Shown here piece by piece: positions 1 through 8,590 of a stretch of 64,000 nucleotides of DNA. Each line of letters starts with the position of its first letter. The first letter of the stretch is position 1. The DNA is from Arthrobacter woluwensis (lineage in GTDB: Bacteria; Actinomycetota; Actinomycetes; Actinomycetales; Micrococcaceae), in contig NZ_FNSN01000003.1 of NCBI RefSeq assembly GCF_900105345.1, forward strand, positions 124,001 to 188,000, written 5' to 3'. The translations under genes were made by a program, and so were the position numbers. The notes beneath the pieces are model-generated. The model was given only the letters and a program-made list of their open reading frames with translations. It ran no database searches and had not been told where the DNA came from.

Positions 1-243
1 CGCCCCGAAACCCTGACTCTTTTCACCGTGGAGAGCCCTACGGAACTCATTCGCGAGCATCGCTGGCGTAGAACCACCGAAAATCCAAACATCTTCCTTC
101 GCCGGCAATTCTGGCACGGACTACATCCGGAAGAGCCGGGCATCCACACTGCCCCCTGGCTCCTAACCTATGCCGAACTCATGGCGGCAAACGAAAACCG
201 GCAGCTCGAAGCAGCACACACGGTCAGGATGGAGCATGCTTGA
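1..243 (+). CDS. C-terminal part of AbiEi-like antitoxin (partial, 5' end outside window)
   Basis: The reading frame is open from the first base, so this is the last 80 residues of a longer protein, although an internal GTG at 28 could be mistaken for a start. The tail contains a 'PWLLTYAELMA....RQLEAA' stretch like the C-terminus of AbiEi-type (type IV antitoxin) regulators, in which a winged-helix N-terminus binds its own promoter. It overlaps the following nucleotidyltransferase gene by 8 bp, the usual antitoxin-then-toxin order. Identification rests on the tail and the neighbour together; without the N-terminus it could be another helix-turn-helix protein. Confidence 0.55.
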   Translation, partial: RPETLTLFTVESPTELIREHRWRRTTENPNIFLRRQFWHGLHPEEPGIHTAPWLLTYAELMAANENRQLEAAHTVRMEHA

Positions 244-1051
244 CCTGTCACACATCGACAGCCGTCATCTAGCCACCGTCACACCAGTGGTCACCGAGCT
301 CCGCGACGTCGCAGGTCTGGAACCGGACCGCACGCTCCTCGTAGGGGCGGCATGCAAGGATATCCTGCACGCCGCACTCGGCCACTCATTCCCCGTGCGC
401 GGAACCAGCGACATCGACGTCGGAATCGCGGTGAACTACTGGGGCGTATCGAAACGCATCGAGACCTCCTTCGCCCGGGTAGGTTCCAATGGCATCCGCT
501 ATCTGATCGGCGGCATCCCGGTCGATGTCATGCCATTCGGCGCAGTGGAGGACCCCGCGGGCATCAGCCAGCCGGCGGCTCGCAAAGAGGACCTTGTCGT
601 CTTCGGCTTTCGCGACGTGTACGAGCGGGCACTCCCACTTCGAATCACCGCCGGCTCATCCATTCGCATCCCCCGACCGGCGGGGTATGCGGCGCTGAAA
701 ATGCGGTCCTGGATCGATCGATCCACGTTCAATGAGTACAAAGACGCCAGGGATCTCCCCCTTGTCGCATATTGGTATCGACAGTCCAGTCATGTCACCG
801 ACCGTCTGTACGACACGACTGAACACATCGACATTCTCGAGTCGGTCGAGTTCGACACAGACCTCGGCGCCATTCGACTCCTGGCTCGGGACGTGGCAGA
901 CCAGCTGTCCTCACCTAGCCGGGATGACCTTGCCAGACGCTGGGCCGCTCTGGACCTTGATCTTCTAGCCCGAGAGTTCAACCTCCCAGACGGGCAGCCG
1001 AACCCCTCGCTGGATCAGCGCCGGGCATTCGTCGATCAGTTGAAGCTCTAA
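236..1051 (+). CDS. AbiEii-like nucleotidyltransferase (putative type IV toxin)
   Basis: The 271-residue product has a nucleotidyltransferase core: the SDIDVGI motif gives acidic residues D59 and D61, and a third Asp (D97) sits in 'GGIPVDVMPFG', the metal-binding triad of the AbiEii/DUF6036-type fold. These enzymes transfer nucleotides to RNA targets and act as toxins or phage-abortive-infection effectors. I chose ATG 236 because it is preceded by a GGATGGAG ribosome-binding site and overlaps the upstream stop (ATGCTTGA); an upstream in-frame ATG at 170 would overlap the neighbour by 74 bp. Pairing with the AbiEi-like gene suggests a toxin-antitoxin unit. Toxicity itself is inferred. Confidence 0.7.
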   Translation: MLDLSHIDSRHLATVTPVVTELRDVAGLEPDRTLLVGAACKDILHAALGHSFPVRGTSDIDVGIAVNYWGVSKRIETSFARVGSNGIRYLIGGIPVDVMPFGAVEDPAGISQPAARKEDLVVFGFRDVYERALPLRITAGSSIRIPRPAGYAALKMRSWIDRSTFNEYKDARDLPLVAYWYRQSSHVTDRLYDTTEHIDILESVEFDTDLGAIRLLARDVADQLSSPSRDDLARRWAALDLDLLAREFNLPDGQPNPSLDQRRAFVDQLKL

Positions 1052-1144
1052 CCAAACGAACCACTCCGAACGAGAAACCCTCCTTCCCTCCCTCCTCCCT
1101 CTGCAACAGATCAGTCACATCCCCATGACCCCGGTCACTTAAGT

Positions 1145-1163
1145 TGAGGTAAGGCTTACCTTC
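1145..1163. promoter_or_regulatory. DtxR/IdeR-type iron box
   Basis: A 19-bp site with a perfect GGTAAG-g-CTTACC inverted repeat matches the DtxR/IdeR/DmdR consensus (TWAGGTWAGSCTWACCTWA). It lies about 70 bp upstream of the siderophore binding-protein gene at 1235, where an iron-loaded repressor would block transcription. Confidence 0.8.
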
Positions 1164-1234
1164 CTATAGCGTGTGTTTTCGGCAAATAACGACACGTTTC
1201 TATTTGCTATTTCACCCGCATCTCTGGAGGAAGC

Positions 1235-2236
1235 ATGACCTCGCGTTTCAAGACCCTGGCCGCCGGCACCGCCGTCGCCGCAGCACTCTTCGGCATCACC
1301 GCCTGCGGGCAATCCGGTGACACCACAGCTGCCGAGAACGCGAGCTCCACCATCACGATCCAGACCAACACCGGCTCCATGGACGTCAAGACCAAGCCGG
1401 CCCGCGTGGCCGCCCTCGACAACACGTCCATGGCCACCATCAAGGCCCTCGGCGTCGAGCCCGTCGCGATCCCCAAGCCCCTCCTGCCCAAGAACGGGTA
1501 CCAGGACTGGATCAACAACGCGAACATCAAGGACGCGGGCAGCCACCGCGAGCCGAAGATGGAGGACATCAGCGAGGCACAGCCCGATCTGATCATCGGC
1601 GGCTACCGCTTCGCCAGCCAGACGGAGAAGCTGAGCAAGATCGCCCCCGTGGTGGACATCGCCCCGAGCGATGAGAAGGGCTCCAGTTATCTCGAGGGCC
1701 TGAAGAAGCAGACCCTCACGCTCGGCGACATCTTCGACAAGAAGGAGGAGGCGAAGAAGATCGTCGCCGACCTCGACGCCGCCGTCGCCGACGCCAAGAA
1801 GGCCACCAACGGCCAGACCGTCTTCCTCGCCAACTCCTCCGGCGGCAAGATCGACAACGGCGCGGGCCGCATCGGCCGCATCCTCGAGGGCGTGAACCTC
1901 AAGGATGTCTTCGCCCAGAACGACGCGAAGCTGAAGTCCGACTCCGTGCACAACAACTCCGGCCTCTCCCCCGAAACCGTCGCGGCCGCCAAGCCCGAGT
2001 GGATGATCGTGATGGACCGCGATGCGGCCGTCACCGAGGAGGGCAAGGAGTTCAAGCCGGCCAAGGCCGTCGTCGAAGGTCTCGGCAAGGTGTGGAAGGA
2101 CGTGCCGTTCTACGCCAAGGACCAGATCGTCTACCTGCCCTCCGACTTCTACCTGACCGAAGGCATCCAGGCGTACACCGACGTCTTCAAGACCATCGCC
2201 AAGGACTTCACCGCCAAGTCCGGCGCTGCCAAGTAG
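1235..2236 (+). CDS. Siderophore ABC transporter substrate-binding lipoprotein
   Basis: The 333-residue precursor has a lipoprotein signal peptide with lipobox ITAC (Cys24) and a periplasmic-binding-protein type III fold typical of iron-siderophore receptors, with an N-terminal 'VAALDNTSMATIKALGV' and central 'QPDLIIGGYR' segment of the FepB/CeuE/YclQ type. It would hold ferric siderophore at the cell surface for the two permeases encoded next. AGGAAG precedes the ATG. The iron box at 1145-1163 indicates derepression under iron starvation. It is first in a four-gene operon. The exact siderophore cannot be read from the sequence; the YclQ-like arrangement of unequal permeases hints at catecholate or petrobactin-type ligands. 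Confidence 0.85.
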   Translation: MTSRFKTLAAGTAVAAALFGITACGQSGDTTAAENASSTITIQTNTGSMDVKTKPARVAALDNTSMATIKALGVEPVAIPKPLLPKNGYQDWINNANIKDAGSHREPKMEDISEAQPDLIIGGYRFASQTEKLSKIAPVVDIAPSDEKGSSYLEGLKKQTLTLGDIFDKKEEAKKIVADLDAAVADAKKATNGQTVFLANSSGGKIDNGAGRIGRILEGVNLKDVFAQNDAKLKSDSVHNNSGLSPETVAAAKPEWMIVMDRDAAVTEEGKEFKPAKAVVEGLGKVWKDVPFYAKDQIVYLPSDFYLTEGIQAYTDVFKTIAKDFTAKSGAAK

Positions 2237-2261
2237 CTCGCCACCCGGGCAGCACCGCATC

Positions 2262-3254
2262 GTGACCTCGCGCCTCTTCAGGATGGCGACGGCAGCCGCC
2301 GTCGCCATCCTGCTGCTCGTCTCCCTCCTGGTGGGCGGCTACGACATCTCCCTCGACAAACTCTTCAGCGACCCCGCGGCCCAGGAGATGTTCTGGCTCT
2401 CCCGGGTGCCGCGCACGCTCGCCCTCGTGTTCGCTGCGGCCGCCATGAGCATCTCCGGGGTGATCATGCAGCTCATCACGCAGAACAAGTTCGTGGAGCC
2501 CAGCACCGCCGGCACCAGCCAATGGGCCGGGCTGGGCATGCTCGTCATCCTGCTGGTGGCCCCCGAGGCGACCCCGATGGTGAAGATGGTGGTGGCCACC
2601 GGCTTCGCGTTCCTGGGGACGTGGCTGTTCCTCGCCGTGCTGGACCGGGTCCGCGTACGCTCCTCCGTGGTGGTCCCGCTGGTGGGCATCATGCTGGGCG
2701 CGGTGGTCGGCGCCGCGACCACCTTCCTCGCCGGAACCTTCAACCTCATGCAGGCCCTCACGGCCTGGCGTTCCGGCGGCTTCAGCGGGATCGTGCAGGG
2801 CTTCTACGAACCACTCTGGATCGTGGCCGGGATCGCGGTGGCCGCGTTCCTCGTGGCGGACCGTTTCACGGTCGCGGGCCTCGGCCAGGACATGGCGACC
2901 GGGCTCGGCCTGAACTACCGCCGCATCGTGTTCCTGGGCGTCATCATGGTGGCCCTGGCGACCGGCGTCACGAGCGTGGTGGTCGGTTTCATCCCGTTCC
3001 TCGGCCTGATCGTGCCGAACATGGTGTCCATGATCCTGGGCGATGACCTGCGGCGGAACCTGCCGTGGGTCGTGGCCACGGGTGTCGCGCTGCTGCTCGC
3101 CTGCGACCTGCTCGGCCGCGTGGTGGTGGCGCCCATGGAGATCCCCGCGTCGGTGATCCTCGGGGCGCTGGGGGCAGTCGCCTTCATCATCATCCTGCTG
3201 CGGACCCAACGGGCGTCCGCGGCGGGCCCGTCGCTGTCGAGGGAGCGCGCATGA
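2262..3254 (+). CDS. Siderophore ABC transporter permease 1 (FecCD family)
   Basis: This 330-residue polytopic membrane protein has the FecCD (BtuC-like) fold, with about nine hydrophobic segments and the family's 'SRVPRTLALVFAAAAMSISGVIMQ' N-terminal signature and 'GFIPFLGLIVPNMV' cytoplasmic coupling region. It forms one half of the transmembrane channel importing ferric siderophore. The GTG start at 2262 lies 25 bp after the binding-protein stop, and its stop overlaps the next permease start by 4 bp, implying co-translation. It is well conserved and full length. Confidence 0.85.
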   Translation: MTSRLFRMATAAAVAILLLVSLLVGGYDISLDKLFSDPAAQEMFWLSRVPRTLALVFAAAAMSISGVIMQLITQNKFVEPSTAGTSQWAGLGMLVILLVAPEATPMVKMVVATGFAFLGTWLFLAVLDRVRVRSSVVVPLVGIMLGAVVGAATTFLAGTFNLMQALTAWRSGGFSGIVQGFYEPLWIVAGIAVAAFLVADRFTVAGLGQDMATGLGLNYRRIVFLGVIMVALATGVTSVVVGFIPFLGLIVPNMVSMILGDDLRRNLPWVVATGVALLLACDLLGRVVVAPMEIPASVILGALGAVAFIIILLRTQRASAAGPSLSRERA

Positions 3255-4264
3255 GCACGACCGTCTCCCCCGTGACCACGGCGCCGGCCGCCGAGAAGCG
3301 CACCCGGCGAGCGCCGCTGAGTCCCCGCGCGCGCATCCTGCTCACGACGGCGGCGGTGCTGCTCGCCGTCGTCGGCTTCCTGTTCCTGTTCATCCGGGGC
3401 GCGTTCTGGTTCGCGCTCGACGCGCGGCTCTCGATGCTCGCGGCCATGGTGATCGCCGCGTTCACCCAGGGCGTGGGCACGGTGGTGTTCCACACGGTGA
3501 CCGGCAACCGGATCCTGACGCCGTCCATGATGGGCCTGGACTCGATGTACACGCTGTCCCAGACGCTCATGGTGTTCGTGTTCGGCGGGGCGGCGGTCGC
3601 GCAGCAGGAGGGGATCGGGAAGGTCCTGGCGCAGACCGCGCTCATGGTGGTGTTCGCGACGATCCTGTACCGCTGGCTGTTCTCCGGGCGCAACGGCAGC
3701 CTCTACATCCTCCTCCTGGTCGGGGTGGTGTTCGGGCTGGCGTTCGATTCGATCGCCGTGTTCGTCCAGCGCATGCTGAACCCCACCGATTACGACCTCT
3801 TGTCCGCCAGACTGTTCGGCCGGATGGGCGACGTCAATGTCTCCCATCTGCCCGTGGCGTTCGCCGTCTGCGCGGTGGTGGGCGTGATCCTGTGGCAGCG
3901 GCGGTACCGGCTCGATGTGCTGCTGCTGGGTCGCGACAGCGCCCAGAGTCTCGGCGTCGACCACAAGCGCGAACTGACGCTCATGCTGGTGCTCGTGGCG
4001 GTCATGGTGGCGTTCTCCACCGCCCTGGTGGGTCCCATGACGTTCTTCGGCTTCGTGGTCGCCACACTCGCCTATCAGGTGACCGGCAGTCACCAGCATC
4101 GCTATGTGATGCCCATGGCCTTCCTGCTGGGCATGCTCACCCTGGTGGTGGGGCAGTTCATCATGCAGCACGTCTTCTACGCGGCAGGCTTCCTGACCGT
4201 CATCATCGAATTCCTGGGCGGCATCCTGTTCCTGGTGCTGCTCCTGCGGAAGGGCAGAGTGTGA
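3251..4264 (+). CDS. Siderophore ABC transporter permease 2 (FecCD family)
   Basis: The 337-residue product is the second FecCD-type permease, with a basic N-terminus followed by about nine membrane segments and 'GPMTFFGFVVATLAYQVTG' near the coupling helix. It pairs with the preceding permease to form the heterodimeric channel. ATG 3251 overlaps the upstream stop (ATGA) and its own stop overlaps the GTG of the ATPase gene, so the four genes are translationally coupled. Two dissimilar permeases are the rule in FpuB/YclNO-like and FepDG-like systems. Confidence 0.85.
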   Translation: MSTTVSPVTTAPAAEKRTRRAPLSPRARILLTTAAVLLAVVGFLFLFIRGAFWFALDARLSMLAAMVIAAFTQGVGTVVFHTVTGNRILTPSMMGLDSMYTLSQTLMVFVFGGAAVAQQEGIGKVLAQTALMVVFATILYRWLFSGRNGSLYILLLVGVVFGLAFDSIAVFVQRMLNPTDYDLLSARLFGRMGDVNVSHLPVAFAVCAVVGVILWQRRYRLDVLLLGRDSAQSLGVDHKRELTLMLVLVAVMVAFSTALVGPMTFFGFVVATLAYQVTGSHQHRYVMPMAFLLGMLTLVVGQFIMQHVFYAAGFLTVIIEFLGGILFLVLLLRKGRV

Positions 4265-5019
4265 TCTCTTTTTCGGATGTGACCAAGAACTACGGCGACA
4301 CCCGGGTCCTCGGGCCGGTCACCGCCACCATCCCGGAGGGCGGCATCACCAGCCTGATCGGGCCGAACGGCGCCGGAAAGTCAACGCTTCTGACCATCAT
4401 GGGCCGTCTCATCGAGGCCGACGCGGGCTCCTTGTCCATCGGCGGACTGGACGTGCGCCGGGCGAAGAGCGCCGAACTGGCCCGGAAGGTCGCGATCCTG
4501 CGGCAGGAGAATCACCTCTCGGCCCGGCTGACGGTCCGGGACCTCGTGGCGCTCGGGCGGTTCCCGCACTCCCGGGGCCGGCTGACCGCGGAGTGCGTGG
4601 CCGCCGTCGAGTCCGCGCTGGAATTCCTGAACCTGACCGCCCTGCAGGACCGGTTCCTCGATCAGCTCTCCGGCGGGCAGCGGCAGCGGGCGTTCGTGGC
4701 GATGGTGCTGGCCCAGGACACGGACTACATCCTGCTGGACGAGCCGCTCAACAATCTCGACATGAAGCACTCGGTCCTCATGATGAAGCAGCTCCGCCGC
4801 GCCGCCGACGAGCTGGGCAAGACGGTGGTGCTCGTCATCCACGACGTGAACTTCGCGGCGGCCTACTCGGACCGGATCGTCGCGCTCAGGGACGGGCTGC
4901 TGGTGCACGAGGGGACCGTCGAGGAGACCATGACCGCCGAGGTCCTGACCGGTGTCTTCGACACCCCGGTCACGGTCCACACGATCGGCTGCTACCCGAC
5001 GGCGGTCTACACACACTGA
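4261..5019 (+). CDS. Siderophore ABC transporter ATP-binding protein
   Basis: The 252-residue ATPase energises ferric-siderophore import. It shows Walker A GPNGAGKST, a Q-loop at 'ILRQENH', the signature LSGGQRQRAF, Walker B 'YILLDEP', a D-loop with 'NNLD' and the switch histidine in 'VLVIHD', all in the FepC/YclP arrangement. The GTG start at 4261 overlaps the permease stop (GTGA). It is the last gene of the iron-box-controlled operon and converges on the MFS gene 40 bp downstream. Confidence 0.88.
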   Translation: MISFSDVTKNYGDTRVLGPVTATIPEGGITSLIGPNGAGKSTLLTIMGRLIEADAGSLSIGGLDVRRAKSAELARKVAILRQENHLSARLTVRDLVALGRFPHSRGRLTAECVAAVESALEFLNLTALQDRFLDQLSGGQRQRAFVAMVLAQDTDYILLDEPLNNLDMKHSVLMMKQLRRAADELGKTVVLVIHDVNFAAAYSDRIVALRDGLLVHEGTVEETMTAEVLTGVFDTPVTVHTIGCYPTAVYTH

Positions 5020-5059
5020 GGGCCGCAGCCGGTTGGCGCGGGTGGCGGCGGGCCCGGGG

Positions 5060-6367
5060 TCAGGGGGCCGGCGCGGTCTCCGACACTGCGGCGGTGGGCA
5101 CCCGCACCGCGAGCAGCACGAGAGCGAGGATGATGAACCCGGCCTGGACGAGCAACGCGAGCGACGGGTGCTGCGTGGGCTGCAGTCCCAGCGCGAGCCA
5201 GCTTCCCGCCACGGCCCCGAGTGCCGTGGCGGCGAAGGACCAGCTCATGATCCGGGCGAACCGGGTGCCGCGGTAGTCCTGCTGACGAAGGGTGGTGGTC
5301 AGGACCGCGCGGGTGCGCGACAGGATTCCGAGCACCAGTGCGTACACGAGGCCGGTCCACCACGTGGCGGCGGCGTCGACGACGCTCAGGAGACCCGCGA
5401 CGACGAGCAGGAACGCCACGGTCGCCACCAGCACCAGCCAGACGAGCCGCCTGATCTCGCCGCGCGAGCTGAGGGCCCGGCCGACCCACGGCCCGATGGT
5501 CGCACCGATGCCGAACATGGCGATCACCGAGGCCAGGGCGACTGCGGGGTCCATCGGAGACTTCTGGGCGATGGCGAGGTACACGAAAACCCCTCCGATG
5601 GTGCCCCCGACCTGCAAGAGGAAGCTGAACAATGGCGACGCCGCTCCGGTGGCCCACAGGTCCTGCAAGAACACGCGGGCGGTCATCCGCTCCCCCAGAA
5701 CGCCGAAATCCTCAAGATCCTGATCAATTGCAGGCGGCGTCACCACCGTGCGGGAGCTCACCAGGCGCAGCAGGGTTCCGAGCGCCGAGAGGATCAGATT
5801 GCCCGCGATCAGCACGGTGATGGACACCCCGGCCAGGATGTTGCCCAGAGGCATCGCGATGACGATCCCGACGAAGGCCAGCACCGAGTAGACCGAGGCG
5901 TTGAAGGTCAGGGCCTGCTTCACGTCGACCTGAGCGAGCTGCTGCCCGTAGAACTCCTCGACCACATCGGTCACGGCTGGGAAGACGGCGGCGAGCAGGA
6001 GGTACACGATCATCACGGGCATGGTCCAGCCCGGCTCGATCAGCAGCGTCACCAGCGCGACACCGCTGAGCAGCGCTTCCGCGAGGTCGGAGGCCACCAG
6101 GACGCGGGCCGGGCTGAAACGAGCGGTCAACCGGGCGATGAGTGGCGACGCGCAGGACACCAGTTCACCGAAGGTGGTCAGGACCGAGACCCACAGAAGC
6201 GGCAGAACGCCGAGAGCCACGAGGCCATCGGACCCACCTTCGACGAGGCGCGTTCCGAGAATCGAGACGATCAGGCCGGCGGTCATCCACCGGCGCGCGC
6301 TCAGGAGACGTGCCGTGGACACGGCCGGGCCACTGGTGGAGGCCTGGACGGAAGGAGCGGAGGTCAC
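5060..6367 (-). CDS. MFS transporter
   Basis: The 435-residue protein has about twelve hydrophobic segments and an overall major-facilitator layout, with a charged central cytoplasmic loop around residues 200-235 ('PPAIDQDLEDFGVLGERMTA'). The family moves small solutes by proton coupling. The gene converges on the siderophore uptake operon, and many such MFS proteins export siderophores, but it lacks its own visible iron box, so that role is only a guess. Export of a drug or metabolite is equally possible. Confidence 0.7.
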   Translation of the reverse strand: MTSAPSVQASTSGPAVSTARLLSARRWMTAGLIVSILGTRLVEGGSDGLVALGVLPLLWVSVLTTFGELVSCASPLIARLTARFSPARVLVASDLAEALLSGVALVTLLIEPGWTMPVMIVYLLLAAVFPAVTDVVEEFYGQQLAQVDVKQALTFNASVYSVLAFVGIVIAMPLGNILAGVSITVLIAGNLILSALGTLLRLVSSRTVVTPPAIDQDLEDFGVLGERMTARVFLQDLWATGAASPLFSFLLQVGGTIGGVFVYLAIAQKSPMDPAVALASVIAMFGIGATIGPWVGRALSSRGEIRRLVWLVLVATVAFLLVVAGLLSVVDAAATWWTGLVYALVLGILSRTRAVLTTTLRQQDYRGTRFARIMSWSFAATALGAVAGSWLALGLQPTQHPSLALLVQAGFIILALVLLAVRVPTAAVSETAPAP

Positions 6368-6445
6368 AGGGTCAAGCTAAGGCCCGAAGCGCGCAGGGCA
6401 AAGTCACATCGGCCACCGGGTCTGGCCGCAAAGCACGGTCTGGCG

Positions 6446-7519
6446 TCAGCGGACGGGCTCAGCGGGCGCGTTCCCCGGGGCGCCCGTGCGGCTTGCGGTC
6501 GGGCGGAGCGGCTTGGGGCGCAGCGTCACGCGGCCCATCAGCCACTCCACCGGCCCGGTGCCGACCCAGCGGTCCCAGCACCAGGACAGCACCAACGGCA
6601 GGATGACCACCATCGCCCAGCCCAGCGGGTCGAAGTGCGACGGCAGCACCCGCTCGTGCGTCGCGACCCACCAGGCGATCAAGCCGACGTGCAGCAGATA
6701 CAGGCTCAGGGCGTGCCGGCCCCAGACCTTGAGGGGCGCGAAAACGCGGTCGCTCACCGTCCGCAGCGCGCCGGACGACGTCGCCAGCAGCACGACGGCG
6801 ACGGTCACCGCGAGCACCAGGCCGGCGTCGTGCAGGGTGTCGACATAGTTGCCGGAGAGCCGGAACTCGCGTCCCGTGAGCTTTTCGGCGAGAGGCCGCG
6901 CCACGTAGGCGAGAGGCGCTGCTGCAGCCATGGCCCACAGCAGCGGTCCGCGGCGCAGACCGTGCCGGATGAGGAGCCCTCCGAGCAGGAAGAACGGCAG
7001 GAGGTTCGTCAGCCGGTACGACCCCCCGAGCGCGACCATGTCCGCGAAGAAGCGCGTCACGGGATCCGCGGTGTAGATCCAGGTCTGGGTCCGGGCGAAG
7101 GCGTTGAGCGGGTCGCTCGCCAGCACCACGACGAGCGCCACCACCGCGACCCAGGCGGTCCGGAGATGGAGCACTGGCACGCCGATGATCAGAAGCAGGC
7201 CGAGATAGGCGAGCACCACCATGACCCAGGTGCCCCAAGTCGCCATCCACAGACCCAGCACGATCAGGATCACCCCACGGAGCACCTGCTGCAGGTAGGT
7301 GCGGCCCGCGCGGGACGAGGCGTTCCAGGTCAGCTGGGCGGACATCCCCATGACGAGGGCGAACAAGGGCGAGGCGAGATCATTGATGTTGCCGACCGCG
7401 AACTCCACCGCCCGGGGAGCATTCGGATGGAATCTCGCCGCGTGGGCGATGAGCATGGCGATGATCGCGACGCCGCGCAGCACATCGGGCACGGGCAGTC
7501 GCTGAGACAGTGATTTCAT
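6446..7519 (-). CDS. Membrane acyltransferase-like protein (HGSNAT/DUF418-YeiB type)
   Basis: The 357-residue product opens with 'RLPVPDVLRGVAIIAMLIAHAARF', the 'D-x-LRG' start characteristic of membrane-embedded acyltransferase-like families (DUF1624/DUF418, heparan-alpha-glucosaminide N-acetyltransferase relatives). About ten transmembrane helices follow, and a C-terminal 'WGRHALSLYLLHVGLI' matches the same superfamily. Such proteins may transfer acyl groups across the membrane to cell-envelope sugars, but substrates are generally unknown. It is transcribed divergently from the AEC carrier gene at 7652. Confidence 0.65.
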   Translation of the reverse strand: MKSLSQRLPVPDVLRGVAIIAMLIAHAARFHPNAPRAVEFAVGNINDLASPLFALVMGMSAQLTWNASSRAGRTYLQQVLRGVILIVLGLWMATWGTWVMVVLAYLGLLLIIGVPVLHLRTAWVAVVALVVVLASDPLNAFARTQTWIYTADPVTRFFADMVALGGSYRLTNLLPFFLLGGLLIRHGLRRGPLLWAMAAAAPLAYVARPLAEKLTGREFRLSGNYVDTLHDAGLVLAVTVAVVLLATSSGALRTVSDRVFAPLKVWGRHALSLYLLHVGLIAWWVATHERVLPSHFDPLGWAMVVILPLVLSWCWDRWVGTGPVEWLMGRVTLRPKPLRPTASRTGAPGNAPAEPVR

Positions 7520-7651
7520 GTGTTCCCCCTGACATGGTCCCCTTCATCCTAAGGGCCCTGTCGAGCGTCCGGGCAGCCCTCGCCCACTCGCAACCGCCCA
7601 ATAGATGAGACGAAATAGTCCACACTCTGGACTTCAGGCTACGCTGGGACC

Positions 7652-8587
7652 GTGTTGGGAGTTCTCGCCGGTTTCTTCGTGGTCTGGGCCATCATCGGGG
7701 TGGGCTGGTTCGTCGGCCGCCGCGGAATCCTCGGACCGAACGCCGGCCAGACCCTCAGCCGCCTGGCCTTCTTCGTCGCCAGCCCCGCACTGCTGTTCGA
7801 GACCCTGTCCAAGGCGCGCCTCGAGGACGTCCTCGGCCCGCAGCTCGCAGTGGCGGCCATCAGCGGCACCGCCGTCGGGATGGCCTACCTCCTGATCAGC
7901 AAGCTTCTCCTGAAGCGCGACAGCCCGGAAAGCATCATCGGCGCGATGAGCGCCAGCCAGGCGAACAGCGCCAACCTCGGCATCCCGATCGCGGTCTACG
8001 TGCTCGGCGACGCCTCGTACGTCGCTCCCCTGCTGATTTTCCAGCTCGCCTTCTACAACCCGCTGAACCTGATGCTCCTGGATGCGACCCTCGGCGGGCG
8101 CAGCACGCGGCAGAACCCGGTGGTCAAGTTCTTCCTGATCATCCTCCGCAACCCCGTGATCGTCTCCTCCGCGCTGGCGCTCGCCCTGTCGGCCCTGCAC
8201 CTCCGACTCCCCGATCTGGTGCTGCAGCCCATTCACTTCATCGGCGGCGCGGCCGTCCCGGCGATGCTCATGTCGTTCGGCATGTCACTGAACGGCAACC
8301 GTCCGCTCGCGGCGGCGAGCGGGCGCCGCACGGACATCCTGGTGGCGTCGTCCTTCAAGCTGCTGCTGCACCCGGTGCTCGCGTTCCTGGCGGCACACTT
8401 CATCCTGGGGCTCGACGGTCATGGCCTGTTCGCAGCCACGATCGCCGGGGCACTCCCCACCGCCCAGAACGTGTTCGTCGCGGCGAACCGCTACCAGCAG
8501 GGCGTGACGATCGCCAAGGACACCGTGCTGATCACCACGATCATCGCAGTGCCGGCCATGCTCGTGATCGCTGCGTTCCTCCACTGA
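7652..8587 (+). CDS. AEC family transporter
   Basis: The 311-residue membrane protein has about ten hydrophobic segments in two five-helix halves and resembles the auxin efflux carrier (PF03547) family, with 'SRLAFFVASPALLFETLSK' in the first half and 'ANSANLGIPIAVYVLGD' at the centre, a region containing the family's NxxxxG-type discontinuous helix. Bacterial members carry malate, malonate or other anions. A GTG start at 7652 is used. The promoter region holds an inverted repeat GTCC-N7-GGAC at about 7618-7632. Its stop is only 3 bp from the stop of the convergent GH84 gene. Confidence 0.75.
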   Translation: MLGVLAGFFVVWAIIGVGWFVGRRGILGPNAGQTLSRLAFFVASPALLFETLSKARLEDVLGPQLAVAAISGTAVGMAYLLISKLLLKRDSPESIIGAMSASQANSANLGIPIAVYVLGDASYVAPLLIFQLAFYNPLNLMLLDATLGGRSTRQNPVVKFFLIILRNPVIVSSALALALSALHLRLPDLVLQPIHFIGGAAVPAMLMSFGMSLNGNRPLAAASGRRTDILVASSFKLLLHPVLAFLAAHFILGLDGHGLFAATIAGALPTAQNVFVAANRYQQGVTIAKDTVLITTIIAVPAMLVIAAFLH

Positions 8588-8590
8588 CCG

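Noticed and set aside
4952-7513. An 853-codon plus-strand open frame
   Set aside because: It runs antisense to the clear MFS and acyltransferase-like genes, and its product is Arg/Gly/His-rich low-complexity sequence typical of open antisense frames in high-GC DNA.
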